From Lysobacteraceae bacterium (GTDB taxonomy: Bacteria; Pseudomonadota; Gammaproteobacteria; Xanthomonadales; Xanthomonadaceae), in the NCBI GenBank assembly GCA_027483745.1, contig JAIXTZ010000367.1:1-30073 (forward strand): a stretch of DNA of 30,073 bases. The letters run 5' to 3'. This document shows positions 8,082-15,913 of the stretch, one piece after another. The stretch's first letter is position 1. Every line of letters starts with the position of its first letter. The notes beneath the pieces were generated by a model, which saw nothing but the letters and a program-made list of their open reading frames with translations, ran no database searches and had not been told where the DNA came from. A program made the translations under genes and the position numbers.

Positions 8082-11000
8082 TCAAGCGCGAGCGGCGCCC
8101 AGCCAGGCCCGCAGTGCCGCCGGCCGCACCGGCTTGTGGCTCAGCGTGAATCCGGCGCGCATTGCCCGATCACGCAGCGCGTCGCCGCCTTCGGCGGTCA
8201 GCAGCAGGGTCGGCAGCGGCCCCCAGCGCGCCCGCAGCTGCTCGGCCAGCGCCACGCCATCCAATCCGTCATGCAGGTGGAAATCGACGATCAGGCGATC
8301 GGGCGCCTCGACCTCCGGCAGGGCGAGGGCTTCGCCCGCCGTGCCCACGCAGTGGACGGAAAGACCCCACTTCGAGAGCAGCACCTGCAGCGCGTCGCGG
8401 ATGTCGGCATCGTCATCGACGCAGAGCACGCGCAGGCTCGACAGCGTGCGATCGGCGGCCGCCGATGCCGCGGCGGCGACGGGAGGCGGCGCGGCGCGCG
8501 GCACGCCGATGGCGAAGACGCTGCCGCGACCCAGCCGCGAACGCAGCGCGAGCGGATGCCCGAGGCCCTGCGCGAGTCGCTGGCAGATCGACAGGCCGAG
8601 GCCCAGGCCGCGATCACCGGCGACGGCGCCATCGGCCAGGCGGCGGAATTCCTCGAAGATCAGCTCGCGATGCGCCTCCGCGATGCCGGGGCCGGTGTCC
8701 CACACCTCGACCACCCAGCCGCTGCGCCGCCAGCGGACGCCGATGCGCACGCCGCCCTCGACGGTGTAGCGCAACGCGTTGGCGATGAAGTTCTGCAGGA
8801 TCCGCCGCAGCAGCGCGGGGTCGCTGGTCGCCCAGGCCGCGGTGTCCACGGCCGCGATCGACAGCCCGCGCGCCTGCGCCAGCGGCTCGTACTGCTCCAC
8901 CAGGCCGCGCAGCAGGGGCCCGAGCGCGAAGCGCTGCGGCCGCGCCTGCAGCTGCCCGGACTCGATGCGCGAGAGGTCGAGCAGGCCGTCCAGCAGCTCC
9001 TCGGCCGCGCGCAGCGAGGCGTCGATGCGGCCGCTGATCTGGCGCTGCTCCTCGCGATCGTCGGCCTCGCGCAAGGCCGCGGAGAACAGACGTGCGGCGT
9101 GCAGGGGCTGCAGTAGGTCGTGGCTCAGCGAGGTCATGAAGCGCGTGGTCGCCTGCCGCGCGCGCTCGGCGTGGCCCTGGGCGCGTGCCGTGTCCGCAAG
9201 GGCGATGGACAGCGCGTGGGTGCGCTCCTCGACGCGGCGTTCGAGCTGGGCGGCGGCGTCGCGCAGCTCGAGCTCGACGCGCTTGTAGTCGCTGACGTCG
9301 GTGTAGGTGGTGACATAGCCGCCGCCGGGCAGCGGCTGGCCGCGCATCTCGATCACCTGGCCGTTCGGGCGGATGCGCTCGAACACGTGGGAGGCCCCGC
9401 GGCGGAGGTGCTCGAGCCGGCGCTGCACGTGCGCCTCGACGTCGCCCGGGCCGCATTCGCCGCGCAGGGCGTTCCAGCGGATCAGCTCGGCCACCGGCTT
9501 GCCCACGTACAGCTGGCCGTCGGGGTACTCGAACAGGCGCTGGTAGGCGTGGTTCCAGGCGATCAGGCGGAGGTCGGCGTCCACCACGCTGACGCCATGG
9601 CTGACGTGCTCGAGCGTCGTGGTCAGCAATTCGCGATTGAAGCGGCGCTGCTGGCCGGCCTCGTCGAGCAGGGCGACCACTTCGCCAAAGGCCATCCCGC
9701 TGCCGCGCAGCGCGGCGGTGAGCAGGGTGCGCGCCGACGCGGCGCCCACCGCGGAGGCGAGCAGGCGCTCGCCGAACTGCAGGAACGCCCGGTCGGCCGG
9801 GCGCTCGGGCGCGAGAGGCCGACCGCGCTCGGCGGCGAAGGCCGAGAACTCGGCGCGGGCGGCGGTGTCACCGAGCACGCGGGCGCAGAGGGCGAGCACC
9901 TCGCCCTCGGTCGCGCGGCCGGTGGCCTCCGGATCGGGCTCTTCGCGCGTGGCGTCCGGTGCAAGGAACGGTTCGGCGGCGAGGCGCGCCTCGAGGCCGG
10001 GGCGGTAGCGCAGCGAGCCGGCGACGAAGACCGCGACGTTCGCGAGCAGGGACAGCACGGTGCCGTGCGTCAGCGCGTCCCAGCCCGCCAGGCCGAACAT
10101 GGCCTCGGGGCGCAGCATCGCCAGGCCGAACGGGCCCTCGGCGAGCCAATCGGCGCCAAAACCGAAACCGCGGGCCAGGGCCGGCACGAGCAGCGTGTAG
10201 AGGAACACCGCGAAGCCCACGGCGATGCCGAGCCGCGCACCGGCCCGGCTGGCCCCGCGCCAGTAGAGCCCGCCGATGAGCGCCGGGGCGAACTGGGCCA
10301 CGGCGGCGAACGCCAGCAGCCCGTGCGAGGCCAGCGCCACGTCGCCGGCGAAGGCGCGCGAATAGGCCCACGCCCCGACGCACAGCGCCACGATGCTGGC
10401 GCGACGCACCCAGAGGATGCGCTGGCCGAGCCGCCCGGGATCGTCGGCACCGCGCAGCAGCCACGGCATCGCGAGGTCGTTGCTCACCATCGTCGCGATG
10501 GCGAGGCTGGCCACCAGCACCATCCCGGTCGCGGCCGACACGCCACCGAGGAAGGCGACGAGGGCGAGATCGACCCGCCCCTCCGACAGCGGCAGGGCCA
10601 GCACCCAGGCATCCGGCGTGACGCGCCCGGCGAGCGCCAGCTCGCCGGCCCAGGTGATCGGAAGCACGGCGAGGCAGACCAGCAGCAGGTAAATCACGAA
10701 AGCCCAGCGCCCCGGCCTGAGGTCGTCGGCCGATTGGCACTCGACCACCAGCACCTGGAACTGCCGCGGCAGGCACAGCAAGGCGAGGAAGGCCAGCAGC
10801 GTCTGGGCGACGAACGGGTCCGGCAAGGGCGGCAGCGGCGCGCTGCGCACCGCCTCGGGCACCTGGCCGCCCAGCAGGCGCCAGGCGAAGAAGCCGACGA
10901 CCACCAGGGCCAGCAGCTTGACCATCGACTCGAGGCCGATCGCCCACATCAGGCCGCGATGGTGGCGGGTCGCGTCCACGTGCCGGGTGCCGAACAGGAT

Positions 11001-11504
11001 CGCGAACAGCGCGAGCAGGCCCGCGGACAGCAGGGCCGGGTCCTCGAGCGGCGCGCCGCGCGGAATCCCCGTCAGCACCTCGACCGACAGGGCGATCGCC
11101 TTGAGCTGCAGGGCGAAGTAGGGAATCGCGGCGACCACCGCGATGACCGCCACCATCGCCGCGAGCTCGCGGGCGCGGCCATAACGCGCGCCGAGGAAAT
11201 CGGCGATCGATGCGGTGCGTTGCCGCTGCCCCACGACCACCATGCGGCGCAGGAGGTCGCCGCCGAACGCGAGCAGCAGCAGCGGGCCGAGGTAGATCGG
11301 CAGGTAGCTCCAAAGGTTTCCCGCCGCGCTGCCCACCGCGCCGAGCAGGGTCCACGAGCTGCAGTACACCGCGAGCGTGAGTGCATAGAGCATCGGCCGC
11401 AAGCGCGGGTTCGCCGGTCCCGCGCGATCGCCGCTCCAGGCCACCGCGAGCAGCACGCCGGCGTAGAGCAGCGAAAACGCCAGCAGGCTCAGTCCATGGA
11501 CCAT
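8082..11504 (-). CDS. Hybrid histidine kinase/response regulator with sodium/solute-symporter sensor, CrbS/MxtR-like
   Basis: A 1140-residue membrane sensor kinase. Residues 1 to about 495 form a sodium:solute-symporter-like domain with about 13 transmembrane helices. Residues about 510-625 form a soluble linker that may be a STAC-type domain. A PAS domain is at about 631-738 (EHVSHGVSVVDADLRLIAWN), then a short coiled coil. The HisKA domain carries His795 (SLSHDLLQPLHAARLF). The ATPase has the N box FIANALRYT and glycine boxes DTGPGIAEA and GLGLGLSI. A C-terminal receiver has VDDDADIRD and phosphoacceptor Asp1074 (LIVDFHLHDG). This architecture and length match CrbS/MxtR, a kinase that governs acetate use with CrbR/ErdR; such a regulator is encoded at 6140-6790. 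An AAGGGGGA ribosome-binding site lies just before the ATG at 11504. The symporter domain may transport, sense or both. Confidence 0.92.
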   Translation of the reverse strand: MVHGLSLLAFSLLYAGVLLAVAWSGDRAGPANPRLRPMLYALTLAVYCSSWTLLGAVGSAAGNLWSYLPIYLGPLLLLAFGGDLLRRMVVVGQRQRTASIADFLGARYGRARELAAMVAVIAVVAAIPYFALQLKAIALSVEVLTGIPRGAPLEDPALLSAGLLALFAILFGTRHVDATRHHRGLMWAIGLESMVKLLALVVVGFFAWRLLGGQVPEAVRSAPLPPLPDPFVAQTLLAFLALLCLPRQFQVLVVECQSADDLRPGRWAFVIYLLLVCLAVLPITWAGELALAGRVTPDAWVLALPLSEGRVDLALVAFLGGVSAATGMVLVASLAIATMVSNDLAMPWLLRGADDPGRLGQRILWVRRASIVALCVGAWAYSRAFAGDVALASHGLLAFAAVAQFAPALIGGLYWRGASRAGARLGIAVGFAVFLYTLLVPALARGFGFGADWLAEGPFGLAMLRPEAMFGLAGWDALTHGTVLSLLANVAVFVAGSLRYRPGLEARLAAEPFLAPDATREEPDPEATGRATEGEVLALCARVLGDTAARAEFSAFAAERGRPLAPERPADRAFLQFGERLLASAVGAASARTLLTAALRGSGMAFGEVVALLDEAGQQRRFNRELLTTTLEHVSHGVSVVDADLRLIAWNHAYQRLFEYPDGQLYVGKPVAELIRWNALRGECGPGDVEAHVQRRLEHLRRGASHVFERIRPNGQVIEMRGQPLPGGGYVTTYTDVSDYKRVELELRDAAAQLERRVEERTHALSIALADTARAQGHAERARQATTRFMTSLSHDLLQPLHAARLFSAALREADDREEQRQISGRIDASLRAAEELLDGLLDLSRIESGQLQARPQRFALGPLLRGLVEQYEPLAQARGLSIAAVDTAAWATSDPALLRRILQNFIANALRYTVEGGVRIGVRWRRSGWVVEVWDTGPGIAEAHRELIFEEFRRLADGAVAGDRGLGLGLSICQRLAQGLGHPLALRSRLGRGSVFAIGVPRAAPPPVAAAASAAADRTLSSLRVLCVDDDADIRDALQVLLSKWGLSVHCVGTAGEALALPEVEAPDRLIVDFHLHDGLDGVALAEQLRARWGPLPTLLLTAEGGDALRDRAMRAGFTLSHKPVRPAALRAWLGAARA

Positions 11505-11608
11505 CGATTCCCCCTTTTTCCGATTCTAGGCGTCGCCGGCGCGGCGCTCCCCTCCACGTCGAGCAGGTCGAAGGGCGGGACGTTGAAATCGAAGCCCGGG
11601 GTGGCCAT
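11489..11608 (-). pseudogene. 39-codon frame resembling the N-terminal end of a DUF294/CBS-type gene
   Basis: The frame starts at ATG 11608 and begins MATPGFDFNVPPFDLLDVE, then continues with low-complexity residues and stops 15 bases inside the kinase gene in another frame. The FDFxxPPFDxL pattern resembles, from memory, the start of cyclic-nucleotide-binding/CBS/DUF294 nucleotidyltransferase-like proteins, which sit beside the crbS gene in some gammaproteobacteria. Only the first about 16 codons look conserved, so it may be a fossil left by a deletion, or a leader peptide translated into the kinase start. It could also be chance; no homology search was possible. Confidence 0.35.
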
Positions 11609-11737
11609 CGCCCAAGGCTGACACGCCGCCCGGGTCGCGTCCCTTCGACCTTGGGCGGAGGGCCGGGACGGGCGCCGGCGCCACCCGCCCCGCCGGGTGC
11701 ACCCGCTCGTCGGCGCAGGCTGGCCGGCTCGAGCCGG
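11609..11737. promoter_or_regulatory. Dyad-rich region between the kinase and the DUF1444-like gene
   Basis: This divergent gap holds four symmetric elements. CGCCCAAGG at 11609-11617 is inverted as CCTTGGGCG at 11649-11657. GGCGCCGGCGCC at 11671-11682, GGGTGCACCC at 11695-11704 and CCGGCTCGAGCCGG at 11724-11737 are perfect palindromes. No clear -35/-10 pair is visible. Some of these are expected by chance in such GC-rich DNA; the 9-bp inverted repeat and the 14-bp palindrome are the best operator candidates. Confidence 0.3.
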
Positions 11738-11779
11738 GGTTTGGTGTGATGGCGGCTTCACTTGACCCGACTCTTGCCC

Positions 11780-12844
11780 ATGAACCACGACGCCGAGCTC
11801 GACCAGCGCCACGCCCAATCGGCCGCCATCGCCGCCGCCCAGCGTCCTCTGCTGGTCGCTTTCGGCCTCGCGGTCATCGCCGTGCTCGGCCTCGCCACCG
11901 GCTCGCCCATCCTCGGCATCGTCGGCTGGTTCGGCGGACTTCTGGTCGGCCTCTACGCCGTGAGCCGCGGCGCCGCCGCCATCGAGCTCCCGGCCCTGGT
12001 GAAGTACCCAGCGATGCTCGCCACGTTCGTGCCCGGGCTGTGCGCGTTGGCGACCGGCGGCGTGTGGTGGCTGACGCGGACCGCCGCCGCCGAGAACGAA
12101 GCGGCCATCGAACGCGCGGAGCGCAGCGCTCGTGTGACCGCCCAGCGCCCCGCCAACGCCGCGGCGCCGACGGCGCCGCGCCCCTCACCCACCGCCGCCG
12201 CCCGCCCGACCGCCCCCGCACCGGCACCGGCGGCCGCGGCCTCCCCCGTTCCCGAGCAGGCCCTTCCGGTGATCCGCGCGGTGCTGGCGCAGCGGGCCGA
12301 ACCGGGCGCGACGATCCAGGTCGGCCTGCCGCAGCGTCCCGAGGGCATGAGCGATGCGGACTGGTCGCGCCTCGCCAACGCCGCCGGCCCGGTGGCGCGG
12401 GGCGAGGGGCACTTCGTCGTGATGTACCGGATGGACAACGGCGACAGCTGGCTGTTCGTCAACGAGGACGTCCGGGAGCGCTCGGGCCTCACGCGCGACG
12501 GCCTGCATCGCAAGGCCCTGCAGAACCTGACGGCGATCGTGAAACGTCCTGGCCAGCTGCGGCAGGTCGAGAACCCGCCCTACCTCGGCTTCCTGCTCGA
12601 CGGCGAGCACGAATCCTCGCTCGTGCTCGTCGATGAGGTCTGGAAGGCGGTGCTCCGCAACGACTGCCCGAACGGCGCGGTGGTGGCCATCCCGACGCGC
12701 GATGTCTGCATGTTCTGCGATGCGGATTCACCGGAAGGCATCATCGCGCTGCGCGAGACGGCCGCGAAGTTCGCCGGCCAGCGCGGCTTCGTCTCCGACC
12801 AGCTGTTGCTCTACACCGCGCAGGGCTGGTCAGTGTTCCGATGA
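11780..12844 (+). CDS. Membrane-anchored protein with DUF1444-like C-terminal domain
   Basis: A 354-residue protein of unknown function. The N-terminal third has three probable membrane segments (LLVAFGLAVIAVLGLATG, ILGIVGWFGGLLVGLYAV and ATFVPGLCALATGGVWWL). A charged stretch and an Ala/Pro-rich linker (about residues 122-165) follow. The C-terminal about 190 residues resemble the DUF1444 (YtpQ-like) family: GDSWLFVNEDVRERSGLTRD, LHRKALQNL, a variable centre, ESSLVLVDEVWKAVL, VVAIPTRDVCMFCDA and a final QLLLYTAQGWSVF. The ATG at 11780 was chosen over a TTG six codons upstream. It is divergent from the kinase and convergent with the amidohydrolase. The DUF1444 assignment rests on pattern memory; the family has no firm function, so none is given here. 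Confidence 0.75.
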   Translation: MNHDAELDQRHAQSAAIAAAQRPLLVAFGLAVIAVLGLATGSPILGIVGWFGGLLVGLYAVSRGAAAIELPALVKYPAMLATFVPGLCALATGGVWWLTRTAAAENEAAIERAERSARVTAQRPANAAAPTAPRPSPTAAARPTAPAPAPAAAASPVPEQALPVIRAVLAQRAEPGATIQVGLPQRPEGMSDADWSRLANAAGPVARGEGHFVVMYRMDNGDSWLFVNEDVRERSGLTRDGLHRKALQNLTAIVKRPGQLRQVENPPYLGFLLDGEHESSLVLVDEVWKAVLRNDCPNGAVVAIPTRDVCMFCDADSPEGIIALRETAAKFAGQRGFVSDQLLLYTAQGWSVFR

Positions 12845-12845
12845 T

Positions 12846-12862
12846 CGCGCCGACCCGGCGCG
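12846..12862. terminator. Stem-loop between convergent genes
   Basis: CGCGCCG at 12846-12852 pairs perfectly with CGGCGCG at 12856-12862 around a 3-base loop. It lies in the 31-base gap between two converging genes and could end transcription from both sides. There is no T-run. Confidence 0.35.
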
Positions 12863-12875
12863 CCGACGCGCGGCG

Positions 12876-14207
12876 TCACGGCGCCGCCGCCTCGCCCTCG
12901 CGACCGAGGTAGTCCAACGCCAGCCCCGCCATCACGCGCACACCGAGGTCGAGGCCACGATCGTCGATGCGGAACTCCGGGGTGTGGTGGCCCGGCGCCT
13001 GCGCCTCCGGCAACGCCGGGTCGCGGCCGCCGAGGAACACGAAAAGGCCCGGCGCTTCCTGGGCGAAGAACGAGAAATCCTCCGCACCGGTCACGGCGGG
13101 ACGCAGCACCACGTTCTCCGCGCCCGCGGCGCGCTGCAGGCTGGGCAGCATCCGCGCGGTGAGCGCCGGATCGTTGAACGTGACCGGATAGGCCACGCCG
13201 TCGGGCACGGTCACCTCGACCGTCGCTCCCATCGCGGCGGCGATCTGCGTCGCCACTTCGCGGACGCGCTCGCGCAGCAGGCTCCGCGTCTCGTCATTCA
13301 AGGCGCGCAGCGTGCCCTCGAGCTCCACCTGCTCGGGGATGATGTTGGCGCGCACGCCGCCGCTGATGCGGCCCACCGTCACGACCGCCGCGCCTTCGGT
13401 GAGCTCGACGTTGCGGCTGACGATGGTCTGCAGCCCCATCACCACCTGGGTCGCGGTGACGATGGGATCGACGCTGTTCCACGGGTAGGCGCCGTGCGAC
13501 TGCTTGCCCCGGAGGACGATGCGGAACGACTCGGCGCTGGCCATCGTGCCGCCCGGACGATAGGCGATTCGGCCGGTCTGCAGCGCCGAATTGACGTGCA
13601 GGCCGAACACCGCCTCGACGGTCGGGTTCCGCATCACGCCCTCCTTCACCATCAGTTCGGCGCCGCCCTGCTCGCCGGCCGGCGGGCCCTCCTCGGCCGG
13701 CTGGAAGAAGAACTTGATCGTGCCCGGGAGCGTTTCGCGACGCGCGGCGAGCACTTCCGCCACGCCCATCAGGATGGCCACGTGCGCGTCGTGGCCGCAG
13801 GCGTGCATCACGCCGACGTCCTGCCCGTTGTAGGTGCTGCGCGCCTTCGAGGCATACGGCAGGTCGACGCGCTCGGTGACGGGCAGCGCGTCCATGTCGG
13901 CGCGCAGGGCGATCACCGGGCCGGGCTTTCCACCAACCAGCGTGCCGACCACGCCCGTGTGCGCGACGCCCGTTCTCACATCGATCCCCAGACCCTCGAG
14001 GTGCTTCGCGACGAGGGCCGACGTGCGGAACTCGCGGTTGCCGAGCTCCGGATGCTGGTGGATGTCGCGACGCCACGCGACGACCTTCGGCTCGATGGCG
14101 GCGACGGCGGCGTCAAGCGCGTCATCGGCCTGCACCGGGCGCGCGGTGGCGATCGCGGCAGCGACAAGGGCCAAGGTCAGGGCGGCACGACAAGCGGAAA
14201 CAGGCAT
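12876..14207 (-). CDS. Secreted M20-family amidohydrolase (hippurate/IAA-amino-acid hydrolase type)
   Basis: A 443-residue zinc-dependent amidohydrolase of peptidase family M20, subgroup D, which removes N-acyl groups from amino acids or cleaves related amides. A signal peptide (CRAALTLALVAAAIATARPV) sends it to the periplasm. The metal and catalytic motifs are present: IALRADMDALPV, MHACGHDAH (Cys137, His139), PAEEG (Glu172-Glu173), GLHV (His204), and GHHTPEF near the C-terminus. The dimerisation domain (GKQSHGAYPW, ANIIPEQVELEGTLR) is intact. The ATG at 14207 was chosen because a GGAG lies 8 bases upstream, whereas the alternative GTG three codons earlier has none. It is divergent from the aldehyde dehydrogenase gene. 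The substrate cannot be told from sequence. Confidence 0.9.
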   Translation of the reverse strand: MPVSACRAALTLALVAAAIATARPVQADDALDAAVAAIEPKVVAWRRDIHQHPELGNREFRTSALVAKHLEGLGIDVRTGVAHTGVVGTLVGGKPGPVIALRADMDALPVTERVDLPYASKARSTYNGQDVGVMHACGHDAHVAILMGVAEVLAARRETLPGTIKFFFQPAEEGPPAGEQGGAELMVKEGVMRNPTVEAVFGLHVNSALQTGRIAYRPGGTMASAESFRIVLRGKQSHGAYPWNSVDPIVTATQVVMGLQTIVSRNVELTEGAAVVTVGRISGGVRANIIPEQVELEGTLRALNDETRSLLRERVREVATQIAAAMGATVEVTVPDGVAYPVTFNDPALTARMLPSLQRAAGAENVVLRPAVTGAEDFSFFAQEAPGLFVFLGGRDPALPEAQAPGHHTPEFRIDDRGLDLGVRVMAGLALDYLGREGEAAAP

Positions 14208-14325
14208 CGCGGGCACTCCGGATTCAACGAAGGACGCGCCGGGGGAGCAGGGACGCTAGCACGGCCGCGACGGCCGCCGGGCGTAGACTGCTCGCCTCGT
14301 CCTTCGCTCCGCGCCGGAATTCCCC

Positions 14326-15753
14326 ATGGACAGCCGCGAACCCGCCCAGGCCCCAACGCCCGCCTCGCTCGCCGCCACCCTCGCGACCCTGCGCGCGGCG
14401 TGGCTGAAGCAACGCCCGGATTTCGCCCAGCGGCGCGCCGACCTCGATCGCCTCGCCGCGGCCATCAAGGCGAAGCGCGAGGCCATCGTCGAAGCAATCA
14501 GCGCCGACTTCGGCCGCCGCTCGTCGGTCGAGACCCTGGCCGCCGACGTGATGGTGACGCTGGAAGAGATCAAGCACGTCCGCAAGCACTTGAAGGGCTG
14601 GATGAAGCCGAAGCGCGCGCCGATCAACGCGCTGTTCCTGCCCGCTCGCGGCGAGATCCGCTACCTGCCGCTGGGCGTGGTCGGCATCGTCGCGCCGTGG
14701 AACTACCCGTTCCAGCTGGCCATCATCCCGCTGGTCGACGCCATCGCCGCCGGCAACCACGTGATGCTCAAGCCCAGCGAGTTCACGCCGCGCACCAGCG
14801 CGCTGATCCGTGAACTCTGCGCCGCGGTGTTCCCCGCCGACCGCGTCGCGGTGATCGAGGGTGACGCTGCGGTCGGTGCCGCCTTCACCGCTCTGCCTTT
14901 CGACCATCTGCTGTTCACCGGCAGCACCGCCGTCGGCCGCAAGGTGATGGCCGCCGCCGCGCCCCACCTGACGCCGGTCACGCTGGAACTCGGCGGCAAG
15001 TCGCCGGCGCTGATCGCGCCCGGTTTCGACATCGCCCACGCAGCCGAGCGCATCGCCACCGGCAAGCTGTTCAATGCCGGCCAGACCTGCGTCGCGCCGG
15101 ATTACGTGCTGGTGCCGGAGGCCCAGCGCGACGCCTTCATCAGCGCCTACCTCGCGGCCGTCGCCAAGCGCCACCCGCAGCTCGCCGGCAACGCCGACGT
15201 GACCTGCGTGGTCAACCCGAAGCAGGCCGACCGCTTGCGCGAATGGTTGCAGGATGCGACGCAGCGCGGTGTCGCGATCCGCCAGCACGCGCCGGACGAC
15301 GGCCGCGCCGCGCCCGGCGAGATCATCCCGCCGACCGTGCTGATCGATCCGCCGGACGAGGCCCGCGTGATGCAGGAGGAGATCTTCGGCCCGCTGCTGC
15401 CGGTGAAGGGCTACCGCACGCACGACGAAGCCATCGCCTACATCCTCGGCCGCGACCGGCCGCTGGCCTTCTACCCCTTCGACCGCGATAGCGAACGCCT
15501 CGAGCGCACGCTCGACACCGTCGTCGCCGGCAGCGTGTGCGTGAACGACACCCTGATCCAGTTCGGCCAGCACGAGCTGCCGATCGGCGGCGTCGGCGCC
15601 TCGGGCATGGGCCACTACCACGGCCACCAGGGCTTCCTCACCTTCAGTAAGGCCATGCCCGTGATGCGGCAGGCGCGGGTGAACGGCATGGGGCTATTCG
15701 ACCCGCCCTACTCGAACCTGATCAAGCGCGTGCTGGACGTTCTGACGCGCTGA
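14326..15753 (+). CDS. Aldehyde dehydrogenase, coniferyl-aldehyde type
   Basis: A 475-residue NAD(P)-dependent aldehyde dehydrogenase. The cofactor and active-site motifs are intact: IVAPWNYPFQL, MLKPSEFTPRTS, LLFTGSTAVGRKVM, the general base Glu221 in LELGGKSP and the nucleophile Cys255 in FNAGQTCVAP, followed by EEIFGPLLPV. The shorter length, the KHLKGWMKPKRAPI segment and the GMGHYHGHQGFLTFS end match the class 3-like group that includes coniferyl aldehyde dehydrogenase (CalB). It may oxidise aromatic or medium-chain fatty aldehydes. The C-terminus (LFDPPYSNLIKRVLDVL) suggests a membrane-associated tail. The start ATG at 14326 follows a 118-base gap shared with the divergent amidohydrolase. 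Confidence 0.9.
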   Translation: MDSREPAQAPTPASLAATLATLRAAWLKQRPDFAQRRADLDRLAAAIKAKREAIVEAISADFGRRSSVETLAADVMVTLEEIKHVRKHLKGWMKPKRAPINALFLPARGEIRYLPLGVVGIVAPWNYPFQLAIIPLVDAIAAGNHVMLKPSEFTPRTSALIRELCAAVFPADRVAVIEGDAAVGAAFTALPFDHLLFTGSTAVGRKVMAAAAPHLTPVTLELGGKSPALIAPGFDIAHAAERIATGKLFNAGQTCVAPDYVLVPEAQRDAFISAYLAAVAKRHPQLAGNADVTCVVNPKQADRLREWLQDATQRGVAIRQHAPDDGRAAPGEIIPPTVLIDPPDEARVMQEEIFGPLLPVKGYRTHDEAIAYILGRDRPLAFYPFDRDSERLERTLDTVVAGSVCVNDTLIQFGQHELPIGGVGASGMGHYHGHQGFLTFSKAMPVMRQARVNGMGLFDPPYSNLIKRVLDVLTR

Positions 15754-15913
15754 GGGGCATCGTTAGGGACAAGAGATTGATTCGCGCACAAGTCCCGTTC
15801 ATCACTATGCTTGGGCTTGGCGGCAAGAAAACCAAAGGTTCCTTTCGTCCAGCAAGCGCGTATCGGCTTCATTGCTGAGTCGAAATCCAGTCTTCCAAAA
15901 GGCGAGGAAAAGG

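Noticed and set aside
9120..11621. 833-residue plus-strand frame opposite the hybrid kinase
   Set aside because: Gln/His/Arg/Gly-rich translation with no domain, antisense to a multidomain kinase with all motifs.
14208..14325. Promoter motifs between the amidohydrolase and aldehyde dehydrogenase genes
   Set aside because: A TAGACT near 14284 resembles a -10 element, but no -35 lies at a suitable distance.
15764..15770. GTTAGGG near the calB end as a possible integron attC core
   Set aside because: It does not fit the GTTRRRY consensus at the last base, and no matching RYYYAAC core or paired imperfect arms lie after the 471-residue gene.
15777..15811. TTGATT and TATGCT as a promoter for the island gene
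   Set aside because: The spacer is 23 bases, too long for a sigma-70 promoter.
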